DNA of 10,995 bases from an uncultured Azospirillum sp. (lineage in GTDB: Bacteria; Pseudomonadota; Alphaproteobacteria; RF32; CAG-239): NCBI GenBank assembly GCA_946184595.1, contig CAMHFM010000016.1:1-10995 (forward strand), read 5' to 3'. The position numbers and the translations under genes were made by a program. Under the pieces are notes generated by a model, which saw nothing but the letters and a program-made list of their open reading frames with translations, made no database searches and was not told the origin of the DNA. Below, piece by piece: positions 1 through 6,723 of the stretch (within the stretch, counting starts at the first letter, position 1; each line of letters begins with the position of its first letter).

Positions 1-42
1 AAATGCATCAGTTTTTTGAACAAAGGAGAGTTTTAAAAAAAC

Positions 43-72
43 AAAAAAGCGCGGAAATTTCCGCGCTTTTTT
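43..72. terminator. Bidirectional intrinsic terminator
   Basis: Six A (43-48), a perfect palindrome (49-66, GC-rich stem GCGCGGA with an AATT loop) and six T (67-72) make an intrinsic terminator that reads equally well on both strands. On the minus strand it ends the lipoprotein gene, and its A/T arm overlaps that gene's TAA stop (71-73). The symmetry suggests a convergent plus-strand gene ends just left of it. One frame does have a TAA at 34-36, but too little sequence is present to call a gene. Confidence 0.9.
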
Positions 73-706
73 AGTACTTTTCTTGGCTGACGATGAGATC
101 TTCTATTTTATATGTGTTGAACTTCTTTTGTTCATACCCAAACATATAAAATTCCTCTGTTTCAGGACTGCCGCAATCATAGATGTACAGGAATTTAAAG
201 CCTGGGCTTCCTACTTTATTTACTGATACAGCAACCGGTTCCCAGACTCCGGGGTAAAGAACGGATTCTGTTGCTGATATTAAAGCTTTATCCTTTTTGT
301 AGCTCATATGAGCAAAGTCATAAAACCAGCTCTTACCGTCTTTATTGACCTCTACACCTTTTTCGTAGCAGGTAACAATCACCTCACCTATGAAAATATC
401 TCGGGGAGCGTATGCCTTCCAGACAGTCCGAGAAAGTTTCCTACCAAAACCTGCGGTGCTTTTGGGCTTGGATACTTTTTTGACGTATTCATCCCGTTGC
501 ATCGCCTTGTAGATCTTTTTTTCTCCATAGTTATTGAAGATAAAGGTGTCTACCTCAACTTCACGATCTCCAATCTTGATTTTGGTTTTGCCGCCGTCAT
601 CAAATACACCTGCGAGAGCATTTTCAGCTTTTTTTCCACTTGTGCCAGAACAAGCACATACGGCAGTGGCCATGACCAAACCTGCCAATAAGAGTAATCT
701 TTTCAT
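71..706 (-). CDS. Putative secreted lipoprotein of unknown function
   Basis: This encodes 211 residues that I do not recognise. The N-terminus is a lipoprotein signal: MKR, a hydrophobic stretch, then V-C-A-C with the lipidated cysteine at about residue 19, followed by a Ser/Gly/Lys-rich linker. The mature part (about 35-211) is a mixed, rather basic soluble domain with many aromatic residues and no further membrane segment, so it is probably a membrane-anchored periplasmic protein. The start at 706 is chosen because it gives the signal peptide directly. There is no clear Shine-Dalgarno in front of it, where the leader is almost pure A/T. The gene is divergent from the secretion operon and has its own promoter and terminator, so a shared job with that operon is not implied. 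An overlapping plus-strand frame (308-691) lacks any supporting signal. Confidence 0.8.
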   Translation of the reverse strand: MKRLLLLAGLVMATAVCACSGTSGKKAENALAGVFDDGGKTKIKIGDREVEVDTFIFNNYGEKKIYKAMQRDEYVKKVSKPKSTAGFGRKLSRTVWKAYAPRDIFIGEVIVTCYEKGVEVNKDGKSWFYDFAHMSYKKDKALISATESVLYPGVWEPVAVSVNKVGSPGFKFLYIYDCGSPETEEFYMFGYEQKKFNTYKIEDLIVSQEKY

Positions 707-739
707 AATTATAAATTAAAAATATGTTTATTGGGCTTT

Positions 740-768
740 TCTATAGCATAGTTTGTTAATTTTGTCTA
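740..768 (-). promoter_or_regulatory. Probable sigma70-type promoter of the minus-strand lipoprotein gene
   Basis: Read on the minus strand, TAGACA (768-763, five of six matches to TTGACA) is followed after exactly 17 bases by TATAGA (745-740). A TGC directly before it makes an extended -10. The predicted start site is near 733, giving a leader of roughly 27 bases before the ATG at 706. This rests on consensus matching only. Confidence 0.5.
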
Positions 769-821
769 GTTTTTATTTAAGAAATATTTTAACTCAAAAT
801 AACAATAACAAAAATTTGAAG

Positions 822-854
822 ATCCCTTGGTGTTTTCTTGCGAAAACGAGGGAT
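822..854. repeat. REP-like imperfect palindrome in the intergenic gap
   Basis: The outer arms ATCCCT (822-827) and AGGGAT (849-854) and the inner arms GTTTTC (832-837) and GAAAAC (842-847) form a two-part stem around a TTGC loop, with an asymmetric internal bulge. No T-run follows on either strand, which argues against a simple terminator. On the minus strand it opens with GTCATCCCT and ends with AGGGATCTTC, an organisation typical of dispersed palindromic elements in Proteobacteria. Whether it recurs in this genome cannot be seen here. Confidence 0.5.
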
Positions 855-885
855 GACTGTTTATTGTTTGAAAAAGGGCCTCTTG

Positions 886-930
886 GTAACAAAAAAACTT
901 CTGTAACAAAAAAATCAAAAAACTGTAACA
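886..930 (+). repeat. Three spaced GTAACA direct repeats upstream of the operon promoter
   Basis: GTAACA occurs at 886-891, 903-908 and 925-930. The first two are followed by runs of A. The spacing is 17 and 22 bases, and the third copy ends 18 bases before the extended -10. They may be binding sites for an activator that makes up for the missing -35, or chance in an A-rich stretch. Confidence 0.3.
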
Positions 931-948
931 CTTCTTTCATAAATTATA

Positions 949-957
949 TGTTATAAT
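949..957 (+). promoter_or_regulatory. Extended -10 promoter of the VirB6-like operon
   Basis: TGT (949-951) followed by a perfect TATAAT (952-957) is a textbook extended -10. No recognisable -35 lies 15-19 bases upstream, as expected for this class or for an activated promoter. The predicted start is around 964, leaving a leader of about 27 bases before the ATG at 991. It is the only convincing promoter found for the five genes that follow. Confidence 0.6.
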
Positions 958-960
958 CTA

Positions 961-972
961 TTTAGCGCTAAA
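961..972. promoter_or_regulatory. 12-bp perfect palindrome at the predicted start site (possible operator)
   Basis: TTTAGCGCTAAA is perfectly symmetric and begins three bases after the -10, so it covers the predicted transcription start. That placement is typical of a repressor operator. It could also form a short hairpin at the very 5' end of the mRNA. No regulator gene is visible in the window. Confidence 0.35.
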
Positions 973-990
973 AGTTTTTAATGAGGAAAA

Positions 991-1176
991 ATGAAGAGTC
1001 TCGTCGTAAATATTGCCATTATTATTATCGCCATTGTGATCTATTACTTTGATATTCTTGACATATTTACTTCGAAATACATTGCTTGGGTACTCGGCTT
1101 TATCATTTTTCTACTGTTTGGGGCAGCATTAAAAATACTGGGAAATCCCTTTGCCAAGGACGACGACGATGACTAA
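991..1176 (+). CDS. Small two-helix membrane protein with acidic tail
   Basis: This encodes 61 residues. Two hydrophobic segments (about 5-22 and 32-51) are joined by a short loop, and the protein ends in a run of five aspartates after NPFAK. A GAGGA Shine-Dalgarno at 983-987 supports the start. It is the first gene of the operon, and its stop overlaps the next start by eight bases (ATGACTAA, 1169-1176), so the two are probably translationally coupled. By size and topology it could be a minor inner-membrane T4SS subunit of the VirB2/VirB3 sort, but I see no specific motif and do not assign one. The poly-Asp codons (GAC GAC GAC GAT GAC) also contain the start region of the downstream gene, so part of that acidic tail may be a by-product of the overlap. 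Confidence 0.7.
   Translation: MKSLVVNIAIIIIAIVIYYFDILDIFTSKYIAWVLGFIIFLLFGAALKILGNPFAKDDDDD
1156..1160 (+). promoter_or_regulatory. Ribosome binding site that fixes the start of the first VirB6-like gene
   Basis: AAGGA lies eight bases before the ATG at 1169, inside the preceding 61-residue gene. It favours that ATG over the in-frame TTG at 1151, which would add six residues (MPRTTT) in front of an otherwise normal signal peptide. Confidence 0.6.
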
Positions 1177-3322
1177 GACTAAGATTTTTACACTTTCCAT
1201 AATGACTTTACTGGGGGGATTCGTCTTATCTACCCCATTTGATGCCTTAGCCATAGATTTACCGGACTATACGCCTCCTGATCCTGTTGTTGTTGGAGAT
1301 ACCACAACTGGTGTTGCTTTGGGAAATGCAAATGATCCTTATGTTAGGGAAGCTATCAAAATTAATCAATCAGCAGATATAGCGGCAAATCAAGCATCCT
1401 CCAAAGAAGAGCAAACTCAAATTTATGAAGGTGCACGAGAAGCTATAAATAACTTACCTTTTTATGATGAAAAACAGCTTTTTGATGAGAACGTAAGAGA
1501 AGATGTTCAAAAATTTATTGATGAACGTTTGGCAAAATCTGGTGATGGAATGATAACAAAGAATCAAGCTATTACTAAAAATATTGAAGAGAAAGAAGAA
1601 GAAGTTAAAGAACTTGCAAAACAATATACTGATGCCTTAGATAAAGCAACCAAGGGATGTTCATCGACTCAAAGTTGGTTTGCCAGTTTGTTTCCTGACA
1701 AGACAAAAGTTCTTCATACTATCTTAGGTAAATCATATAGCTGGAGTTACCATGTTGAAGAAGTTCTATCAAGCCTTTCTTGCGATTCGACACCGGAAAG
1801 ATTAGCGGCAATAAAAGAGGCTAAAGACCTTGGTGTACAATTGGATAATGTACGAGATCAGTATCAATATCTGGAAAAATTGGGCGATCATCGTGGCTAT
1901 GTTTACAGTTATTACTTCTGTCCTAAATATAAAGAAGATAAGAAGACTTGTGCAACGGAGTTAGCTCACTTTGACTTTATTATTAATGAGGATGATGGAA
2001 CTTTAAGATCTATTACGGGTACTTCTCAAGGGTGTGTTCCTTTACCTTTTAAAATTTATGAAGCAAAATCTTGTTTAATTTGTCCGCTTATGGATATTAT
2101 TTATAATGCCATTCAAACTGCATCAACGAGTTCTTTCAATAAATTAGGAAAACCTTTATCTACCTTAGTGTTAATCGGTTTATCCATTTGGATTGCATTT
2201 ATGGTCTTGCAAAATGTCAGCTCTATGACTAAGCAAGATGCTCCAAAGTTTTTAACTGATTTATTTAAGAATTCATTTAAGGTGATTATCATCTATTTCT
2301 TATTGAGAGATTCTAAACTCGTTTATGGTATAATTATTGGTCCTATCTTAAAAGCTGGATTCGAATTGGGTACCAGTTTCTTGAGTGTAAAACTCAGCAG
2401 TATAGAAGGATGCTCTGCAAATTTACTTACTATAGGTTCAGGTGGTGCTGCCGGTGTTTTACCGCAATATATTTACGCCAATATTAACTGTTTCATCCGT
2501 GCGGTTCAATTTGAATTAGCAACGTCTCAGGCTATCGGTTCTTCTTTAATGTGTGTTTCTATGCATCAAGCAAAAGGTAACTTGAGTGCAATAGCTAAAG
2601 TTTTGCCTGATTTCACAATGATGTTTACCGGCGGTTTAATTTATATCATATCCTTTATTATGATGCTGGGATTTGGTTTCTACTTAATTGATGCAACAGT
2701 TCAGCTGGGTATTTTCGGTACAGTATTACCATTCCTGCTGTTATGCTGGCCGTTCGAAAAAACTAATAAGAACTACTTCCAAACAGGTGTTAAGGTCTTT
2801 ATGAATAGTTGGTTTATCTATGTCTTCATGGGAATTGTGGTTAACATCTGTATGAATCTTATCGGCCAAAGTTTGACCGGAGGTAAAGGTGGATTTAGTG
2901 ATATTCAAGCGGCCATCAATGGTAATGATGTAAGAGAATTGCAAAAATTGCTTGATATCGGCTACTCAGGATTTTTAATCTTAGTTGCATGCTGTGTTAT
3001 GTCAATTAAGCTCATGCAAAAAGTTGAAGATTTGGCAAGTAAATTCTCAGGTGGCTTGAACTTAGGTATCGGTGCAAAAGTCGGTGGCTTAGCTACCAGT
3101 GGCGCAACTGGTGGTTCAAAAGCTCTTGCCGGATTTGCAGCAAATCGTGCAAAAGGTATTGCAAATGCTAAAGTATGGGGTAAAGAGGGCTCCGAAAAGA
3201 GTATTGCTGACATGTGGCGCTCAGGTAAACATGCTGCAGGTCGATCAATCGCTCGCGGTATTCAAAATAGAGGTAAAGATCTTGGACGCTTCCTCGGCGG
3301 TTTAGGAGGCCATAGAAATTAA
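1169..3322 (+). CDS. VirB6/TrbL-like type IV secretion membrane protein, paralog 1
   Basis: This encodes 717 residues. The first 28 form a signal peptide (cleavage after DALA). A periplasmic domain of about 270 residues follows, with a predicted coiled coil near 139-160 (IEEKEEEVKELA) and several cysteines. A CLIC motif (302-305) opens the membrane core. Hydrophobic segments lie at about 331-350, 371-395, 481-530 (long enough for two helices), 543-570 and 601-617. The core contains FYLID (Asp508), then LP and WPF-x-K, a pattern repeated in the three following genes. The C-terminal 100 residues are Gly/Ala-rich and basic, so cytoplasmic by the positive-inside rule. This is the topology of VirB6: N-terminus outside, several helices, C-terminus inside. 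VirB6 forms the inner-membrane channel base in T4SS, but usual VirB6 proteins have about 300 residues; the extra N-terminal domain resembles the enlarged rvhB6 proteins of Rickettsiales. The family assignment rests on topology and motif pattern, not on a search. Confidence 0.8.
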   Translation: MTKTKIFTLSIMTLLGGFVLSTPFDALAIDLPDYTPPDPVVVGDTTTGVALGNANDPYVREAIKINQSADIAANQASSKEEQTQIYEGAREAINNLPFYDEKQLFDENVREDVQKFIDERLAKSGDGMITKNQAITKNIEEKEEEVKELAKQYTDALDKATKGCSSTQSWFASLFPDKTKVLHTILGKSYSWSYHVEEVLSSLSCDSTPERLAAIKEAKDLGVQLDNVRDQYQYLEKLGDHRGYVYSYYFCPKYKEDKKTCATELAHFDFIINEDDGTLRSITGTSQGCVPLPFKIYEAKSCLICPLMDIIYNAIQTASTSSFNKLGKPLSTLVLIGLSIWIAFMVLQNVSSMTKQDAPKFLTDLFKNSFKVIIIYFLLRDSKLVYGIIIGPILKAGFELGTSFLSVKLSSIEGCSANLLTIGSGGAAGVLPQYIYANINCFIRAVQFELATSQAIGSSLMCVSMHQAKGNLSAIAKVLPDFTMMFTGGLIYIISFIMMLGFGFYLIDATVQLGIFGTVLPFLLLCWPFEKTNKNYFQTGVKVFMNSWFIYVFMGIVVNICMNLIGQSLTGGKGGFSDIQAAINGNDVRELQKLLDIGYSGFLILVACCVMSIKLMQKVEDLASKFSGGLNLGIGAKVGGLATSGATGGSKALAGFAANRAKGIANAKVWGKEGSEKSIADMWRSGKHAAGRSIARGIQNRGKDLGRFLGGLGGHRN

Positions 3323-3353
3323 TTAACCGGTAACGTGACTAAAGAGAACGACG

Positions 3354-4700
3354 ATGAAACAAAAAATTGACATATCTAAAATCTTCAAAGCGTTACTGGC
3401 TGTATGCTGTGTTTTGTTTATGCTGACAGCTTGTAGCGGTAATGAAAAAAGTCAAAGCTATGCTCAAGGTCCGGTTGAGACTGCAAGCGGTGACGGATCT
3501 TCTTTAGCTGCCGGCGTTAATGCCAAACGTAGTGACGGACAATGTTGGCAAACTGAAGTCGTTGATGTTCTCTATAATATTATGGGCAAAGTTGCACTGG
3601 AAACTTATCGCAAAATGACAGGTGGTGCTCTTGCTCTCTCATTAGTCGGTTTTGCTATTTGGATGTCTTGGCGTTTACTCAAACAACTCGGTTCTTTCAA
3701 AGAGGAAACGATGGGAGAAGTCTGGACCGAAATAGCGAAGATGTTCTTCCTATGTCTTGTCTGTGGTCTTATTGCCTCACGGGTTAACTTATTGACCTTT
3801 GTTTTAGGTGACTTTATCTTCCCGATTTACAATGCTTTTCTTGAATTTGCAGGAGAAATTCTGACGACTGCTGTTCCTAAAGAAGCCGCAAAAGAGATTA
3901 CTATTTTGAGTGCTCCGGTTAAAATTGATACTCAATTCACATGCGCCGTTGATGAGGTCGTTAAATTAACGGCTGATGCCAAAGGTTTTCCTGACAGCCC
4001 AAAACAAATGATGGATTGTATGATCTGTGCTATTGATAACGCTTTATCTTTTGGTATGACCTTAGCTTTTGAAACTTTACGCGGAAAAGGATTTACCGGA
4101 TGGTGTGTTGGTTTCTTCGTCTTGGCATGCTTCCTGTTCGTCAAACTCGGATTTGTATTCTATCTGGTTGACACTATTTTCAGATTTACAATCATGGTTA
4201 TTATGTTGCCGATTATGATTTTGGGATATCCTTTCCCGAAGACAAAAGGTTTGCTCTCTCAAGGTGTTACAACTATGGTTAATTCGGCAGCATTCATGAT
4301 GTTCTTTGCCTTAGTTCTTACCATGTGCGTTCAGGCCATAGCGACAATTTTACAAAAATTCTCAAAAGTTCTGGATGGGCAGCATGCGCTTGAAGATCTC
4401 AGCGTTCCGTTTATTTGCATGATGTTAATCGCTTTCTTAGTCATTTCAAGCATTAAAATTGCCGGAACATTATGTAGCAGTCTTGTTGGTGGTGGCAATG
4501 TTGCTAACTCACAATTCCAAAAGAGTGCAAAAGCTTTGATCGTCGGTGCTGCAAAATGGGTATTATCTTTCGGAACCAGAATTGTTTCCGTAGCTATGCC
4601 GAAATCATTAAAAGATACCGTCAATCGTAAGATGGAAGGCGTGATGAATCTTAAAAATAAAATTGGCGGTGCCGCCAATAAGTTAACTGGTGGCGATTAA
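3354..4700 (+). CDS. VirB6/TrbL-like membrane protein with lipoprotein signal, paralog 2
   Basis: This encodes 448 residues, the shortest of the four paralogs. The signal sequence ends in a clear lipobox, L-T-A-C, with Cys27 as the lipidation site followed by Ser. A short linker then leads to Cys64 (QCWQTE), at the position where the other paralogs have CxxC. Hydrophobic segments lie at about 90-108, 130-165, 251-294, 308-333 and 353-373. The core signature FYLVD (Asp273), LP and YPF-x-K is present, and a CMIC motif (222-225) lies in the loop before the third hydrophobic block. The tail (374-448) is basic. It begins 31 bases after paralog 1, behind a weak AAAGAGAA ribosome site. A VirB6-type protein with a lipid anchor is unusual. 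It may be held by both lipid and helices in the inner membrane, or may stand in for a VirB7-like lipoprotein (speculation). Confidence 0.78.
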   Translation: MKQKIDISKIFKALLAVCCVLFMLTACSGNEKSQSYAQGPVETASGDGSSLAAGVNAKRSDGQCWQTEVVDVLYNIMGKVALETYRKMTGGALALSLVGFAIWMSWRLLKQLGSFKEETMGEVWTEIAKMFFLCLVCGLIASRVNLLTFVLGDFIFPIYNAFLEFAGEILTTAVPKEAAKEITILSAPVKIDTQFTCAVDEVVKLTADAKGFPDSPKQMMDCMICAIDNALSFGMTLAFETLRGKGFTGWCVGFFVLACFLFVKLGFVFYLVDTIFRFTIMVIMLPIMILGYPFPKTKGLLSQGVTTMVNSAAFMMFFALVLTMCVQAIATILQKFSKVLDGQHALEDLSVPFICMMLIAFLVISSIKIAGTLCSSLVGGGNVANSQFQKSAKALIVGAAKWVLSFGTRIVSVAMPKSLKDTVNRKMEGVMNLKNKIGGAANKLTGGD

Positions 4701-4707
4701 GGAGGGG
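4701..4707 (+). promoter_or_regulatory. Strong ribosome binding site for paralog 3
   Basis: GGAGGGG directly follows the TAA of the preceding gene and lies just before the tandem ATGs at 4711 and 4714. It rules out the in-frame GTG at 4690, which would place the site inside the coding sequence. Either ATG is possible. The first is annotated, and the product differs by one residue. Confidence 0.75.
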
Positions 4708-4710
4708 CGA

Positions 4711-6705
4711 ATGATGAAATGTTTATATAAATTCTCTCCTTGGAAAATAATATGCTTAACCATTGCGTTCTGCGGAATTACGATGAATGCTTGGGCTGAT
4801 TGGAATTGTCCTAAGGATTTTAAAAATTTATTAGGAACTCCTAGAGAACAAAAGGATCGTGAAGCCAAAGGGTCTGCCTTTAATGCTCCTGATAATGCAA
4901 AACAAATATATGCCCAGTTAAAGTCTATTCAAAGCAAACTTTCTCAAATGTGTAATGAAGCTTGTAGCGACGTGTTTATGTTTTGTAACGATAGCGATCA
5001 GATCAAATACATGAAAGAGCATGGTGTATATGAAACCTATCAAAATCTGGTGAAACAATTTGAGCAACAAGATAAAAACTTGCACAATATTCCAACGTCT
5101 AATCCTTGCGGTGAGGAATTCCCTTATGGTTGTCCTACCGGTAAGGTCTGTCGTGAACATAACACCAGTTATTCCCCAGACGGCTTTAGCGACATAACAC
5201 AGAGATCTTATACCTGTGAAGATGAAGATAAGAAAACATATTACGGATCTTCTCATGAAGTTGAAAGCAGTGAAGTCAGTACTGTTACAATGAGCGTAGG
5301 CGGACCGACTGCAATTTCTCAAGTTGTGGATTCTAATGGGGACTCTCATATACAAACATTTAGTATGTCTAATGGATTTTTAGGACTTGATGAATTTAAC
5401 AGTACAGGCGTTTTTGAAGCGCCAGATGCTCGCTCTAATGCCGGATTCTGTGATATTAAAGGCCTTAAAGAATCTTATATGAGTAACTGTTATTCTTGTA
5501 CCATTGTTGCGGCTCTGATTAGCACATTTATGGATGTTGCAGACAAAACGGCGCCGTTAACACAGCAGGCCGGTGTCAGATTAATGATTATCGGTATGTT
5601 CTTATGGATTGCCTTCTATGTTCTTAAACAAATGGCTTCATTAGTCATGCCGGAACCGATGAAGATGGTTCAAGATTTACTCAAATTCTTCTTCAAATGT
5701 TTGATTGCTTATACATTAATTACATCAGGTATTTCCGTTGTTTCTAAAATGATTGTAGAACCGCTCCTTTCTTTCGGTGCAGAATATGGTAATACTATTA
5801 TTGATGTGACGACACCTAAGATTGCGGATATTGATAAGTACGGTAAATTTGACACTAAAGATTATAATTCAAACCTTATCAGTGAAGCGATTTTCGGTAA
5901 AATTATGACCCTTAGCAAAAAAGCCGATGCCGCTGTTTCTTTGAATTTTGTTATCGGTGATGCTCTTGCTTGTCATGCACATCACGCCGGGGCAATTACG
6001 GTTGCTAAAAAGGTTCAAGAAATTCTCCATATTGAATTTTACTTCCCTGATTTCTGGTTATGGTTGTGCGGTATTGCCATTTGGTTTATGGGACTTATGG
6101 TTGTTATTGGTATTAACTTCTATCTCTTGGATTTAAGTTTCAAAGTCGGATTTGGCTTGCTGGCACTTCCAATTACTCTTGGTTTGTGGCCGTTTGATAA
6201 ATTCCAAAGTAAATTTACTGAATGTATTAAACTTATTGTGAATGCTGCAGGAACATTTATGTTCTTAGGTATCAGTGTCGGTATTACTGTTACTCTCATT
6301 AGTGCAGCTTTGGGCGGAACAGATGAATTATTCGCTGCCATTGAGAATGATAATAAGAGATACGTTGCTGATCAATTCTCATTGAGTGGTGCTAAGTTCT
6401 TACTTGTTGCTTTCGCGTTCTTCTACTCTCATAAATTAATTTCTGAGACTGTCAGTGGCTTAACAGATAAATTCTTTGGTTCTAGCCTTGCCGGCGGTAT
6501 GAATCATATGCATACAATGGCTGTCGGAACAACATCTTACTTAGGTAATGCTGTTAAAGATAAAGTTGGTGGAACAGTTGGCAGAATTACTAAAGGAATC
6601 GGAAAAGGTGCTGATGCTCTTACTGGAAAAGCAATGGGTGGAGCTATCAAAGGCTTAAAGAAAGGCGGACGAGCTATCGGGCGTCTAGCCAGTAAACTGA
6701 AATAA
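4711..6705 (+). CDS. VirB6/TrbL-like membrane protein with cysteine-rich periplasmic domain, paralog 3
   Basis: This encodes 664 residues. The signal peptide ends at AWA (27-29). The periplasmic domain (30-255) is cysteine-rich, including ACSDVFMFC and a compact segment at about 131-165 (NPCGEEFPYGC followed by PTGKVC) that looks disulfide-stabilised. CYSC at 260-263 opens the membrane core. Hydrophobic segments lie at about 288-312, 328-357, 448-495, 508-536 and 564-580. The shared signature FYLLD (Asp474), LP and WPF-x-K is present. The tail (590-664) is Gly/Lys-rich and basic, so probably cytoplasmic. The gene starts ten bases after paralog 2, within the same operon. The predicted role is a VirB6-type inner-membrane component of a T4SS. 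The N-terminal domain matches no family I recognise and may contact other periplasmic parts of the machine. Confidence 0.8.
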   Translation: MMKCLYKFSPWKIICLTIAFCGITMNAWADWNCPKDFKNLLGTPREQKDREAKGSAFNAPDNAKQIYAQLKSIQSKLSQMCNEACSDVFMFCNDSDQIKYMKEHGVYETYQNLVKQFEQQDKNLHNIPTSNPCGEEFPYGCPTGKVCREHNTSYSPDGFSDITQRSYTCEDEDKKTYYGSSHEVESSEVSTVTMSVGGPTAISQVVDSNGDSHIQTFSMSNGFLGLDEFNSTGVFEAPDARSNAGFCDIKGLKESYMSNCYSCTIVAALISTFMDVADKTAPLTQQAGVRLMIIGMFLWIAFYVLKQMASLVMPEPMKMVQDLLKFFFKCLIAYTLITSGISVVSKMIVEPLLSFGAEYGNTIIDVTTPKIADIDKYGKFDTKDYNSNLISEAIFGKIMTLSKKADAAVSLNFVIGDALACHAHHAGAITVAKKVQEILHIEFYFPDFWLWLCGIAIWFMGLMVVIGINFYLLDLSFKVGFGLLALPITLGLWPFDKFQSKFTECIKLIVNAAGTFMFLGISVGITVTLISAALGGTDELFAAIENDNKRYVADQFSLSGAKFLLVAFAFFYSHKLISETVSGLTDKFFGSSLAGGMNHMHTMAVGTTSYLGNAVKDKVGGTVGRITKGIGKGADALTGKAMGGAIKGLKKGGRAIGRLASKLK

Positions 6706-6723
6706 CAATAAACAGGTGCAAAG

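Noticed and set aside
1..36. Possible C-terminal end of a plus-strand gene stopping at TAA 34-36
   Set aside because: The bidirectional terminator at 43-72 makes a convergent gene likely. Only eleven codons would be visible, and other frames are equally possible, so no gene is called.
308..691. Open plus-strand frame of 127 codons opposite the lipoprotein gene
   Set aside because: It has no ribosome site and no recognisable domain. The opposite strand has a lipoprotein signal, a promoter and a terminator, so this is a shadow frame.
753..956. Open plus-strand frame of 67 codons in the intergenic gap
   Set aside because: Its composition follows the A/T-rich non-coding DNA, it runs through the palindrome and the promoter, and it has no ribosome site.
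3323..3353. Search for an internal terminator or promoter between paralogs 1 and 2
   Set aside because: The 31-base gap has no hairpin with a T-run and no -10/-35 pair. The operon appears continuous.
4331..4678. Minus-strand frame of 115 codons inside paralog 2
   Set aside because: It lies wholly opposite a conserved membrane protein and has no signals of its own.
4918..5355. Minus-strand frame of 145 codons inside paralog 3
   Set aside because: It has no ribosome site or domain, and the plus-strand frame has a strong ribosome site, signal peptide and shared core.
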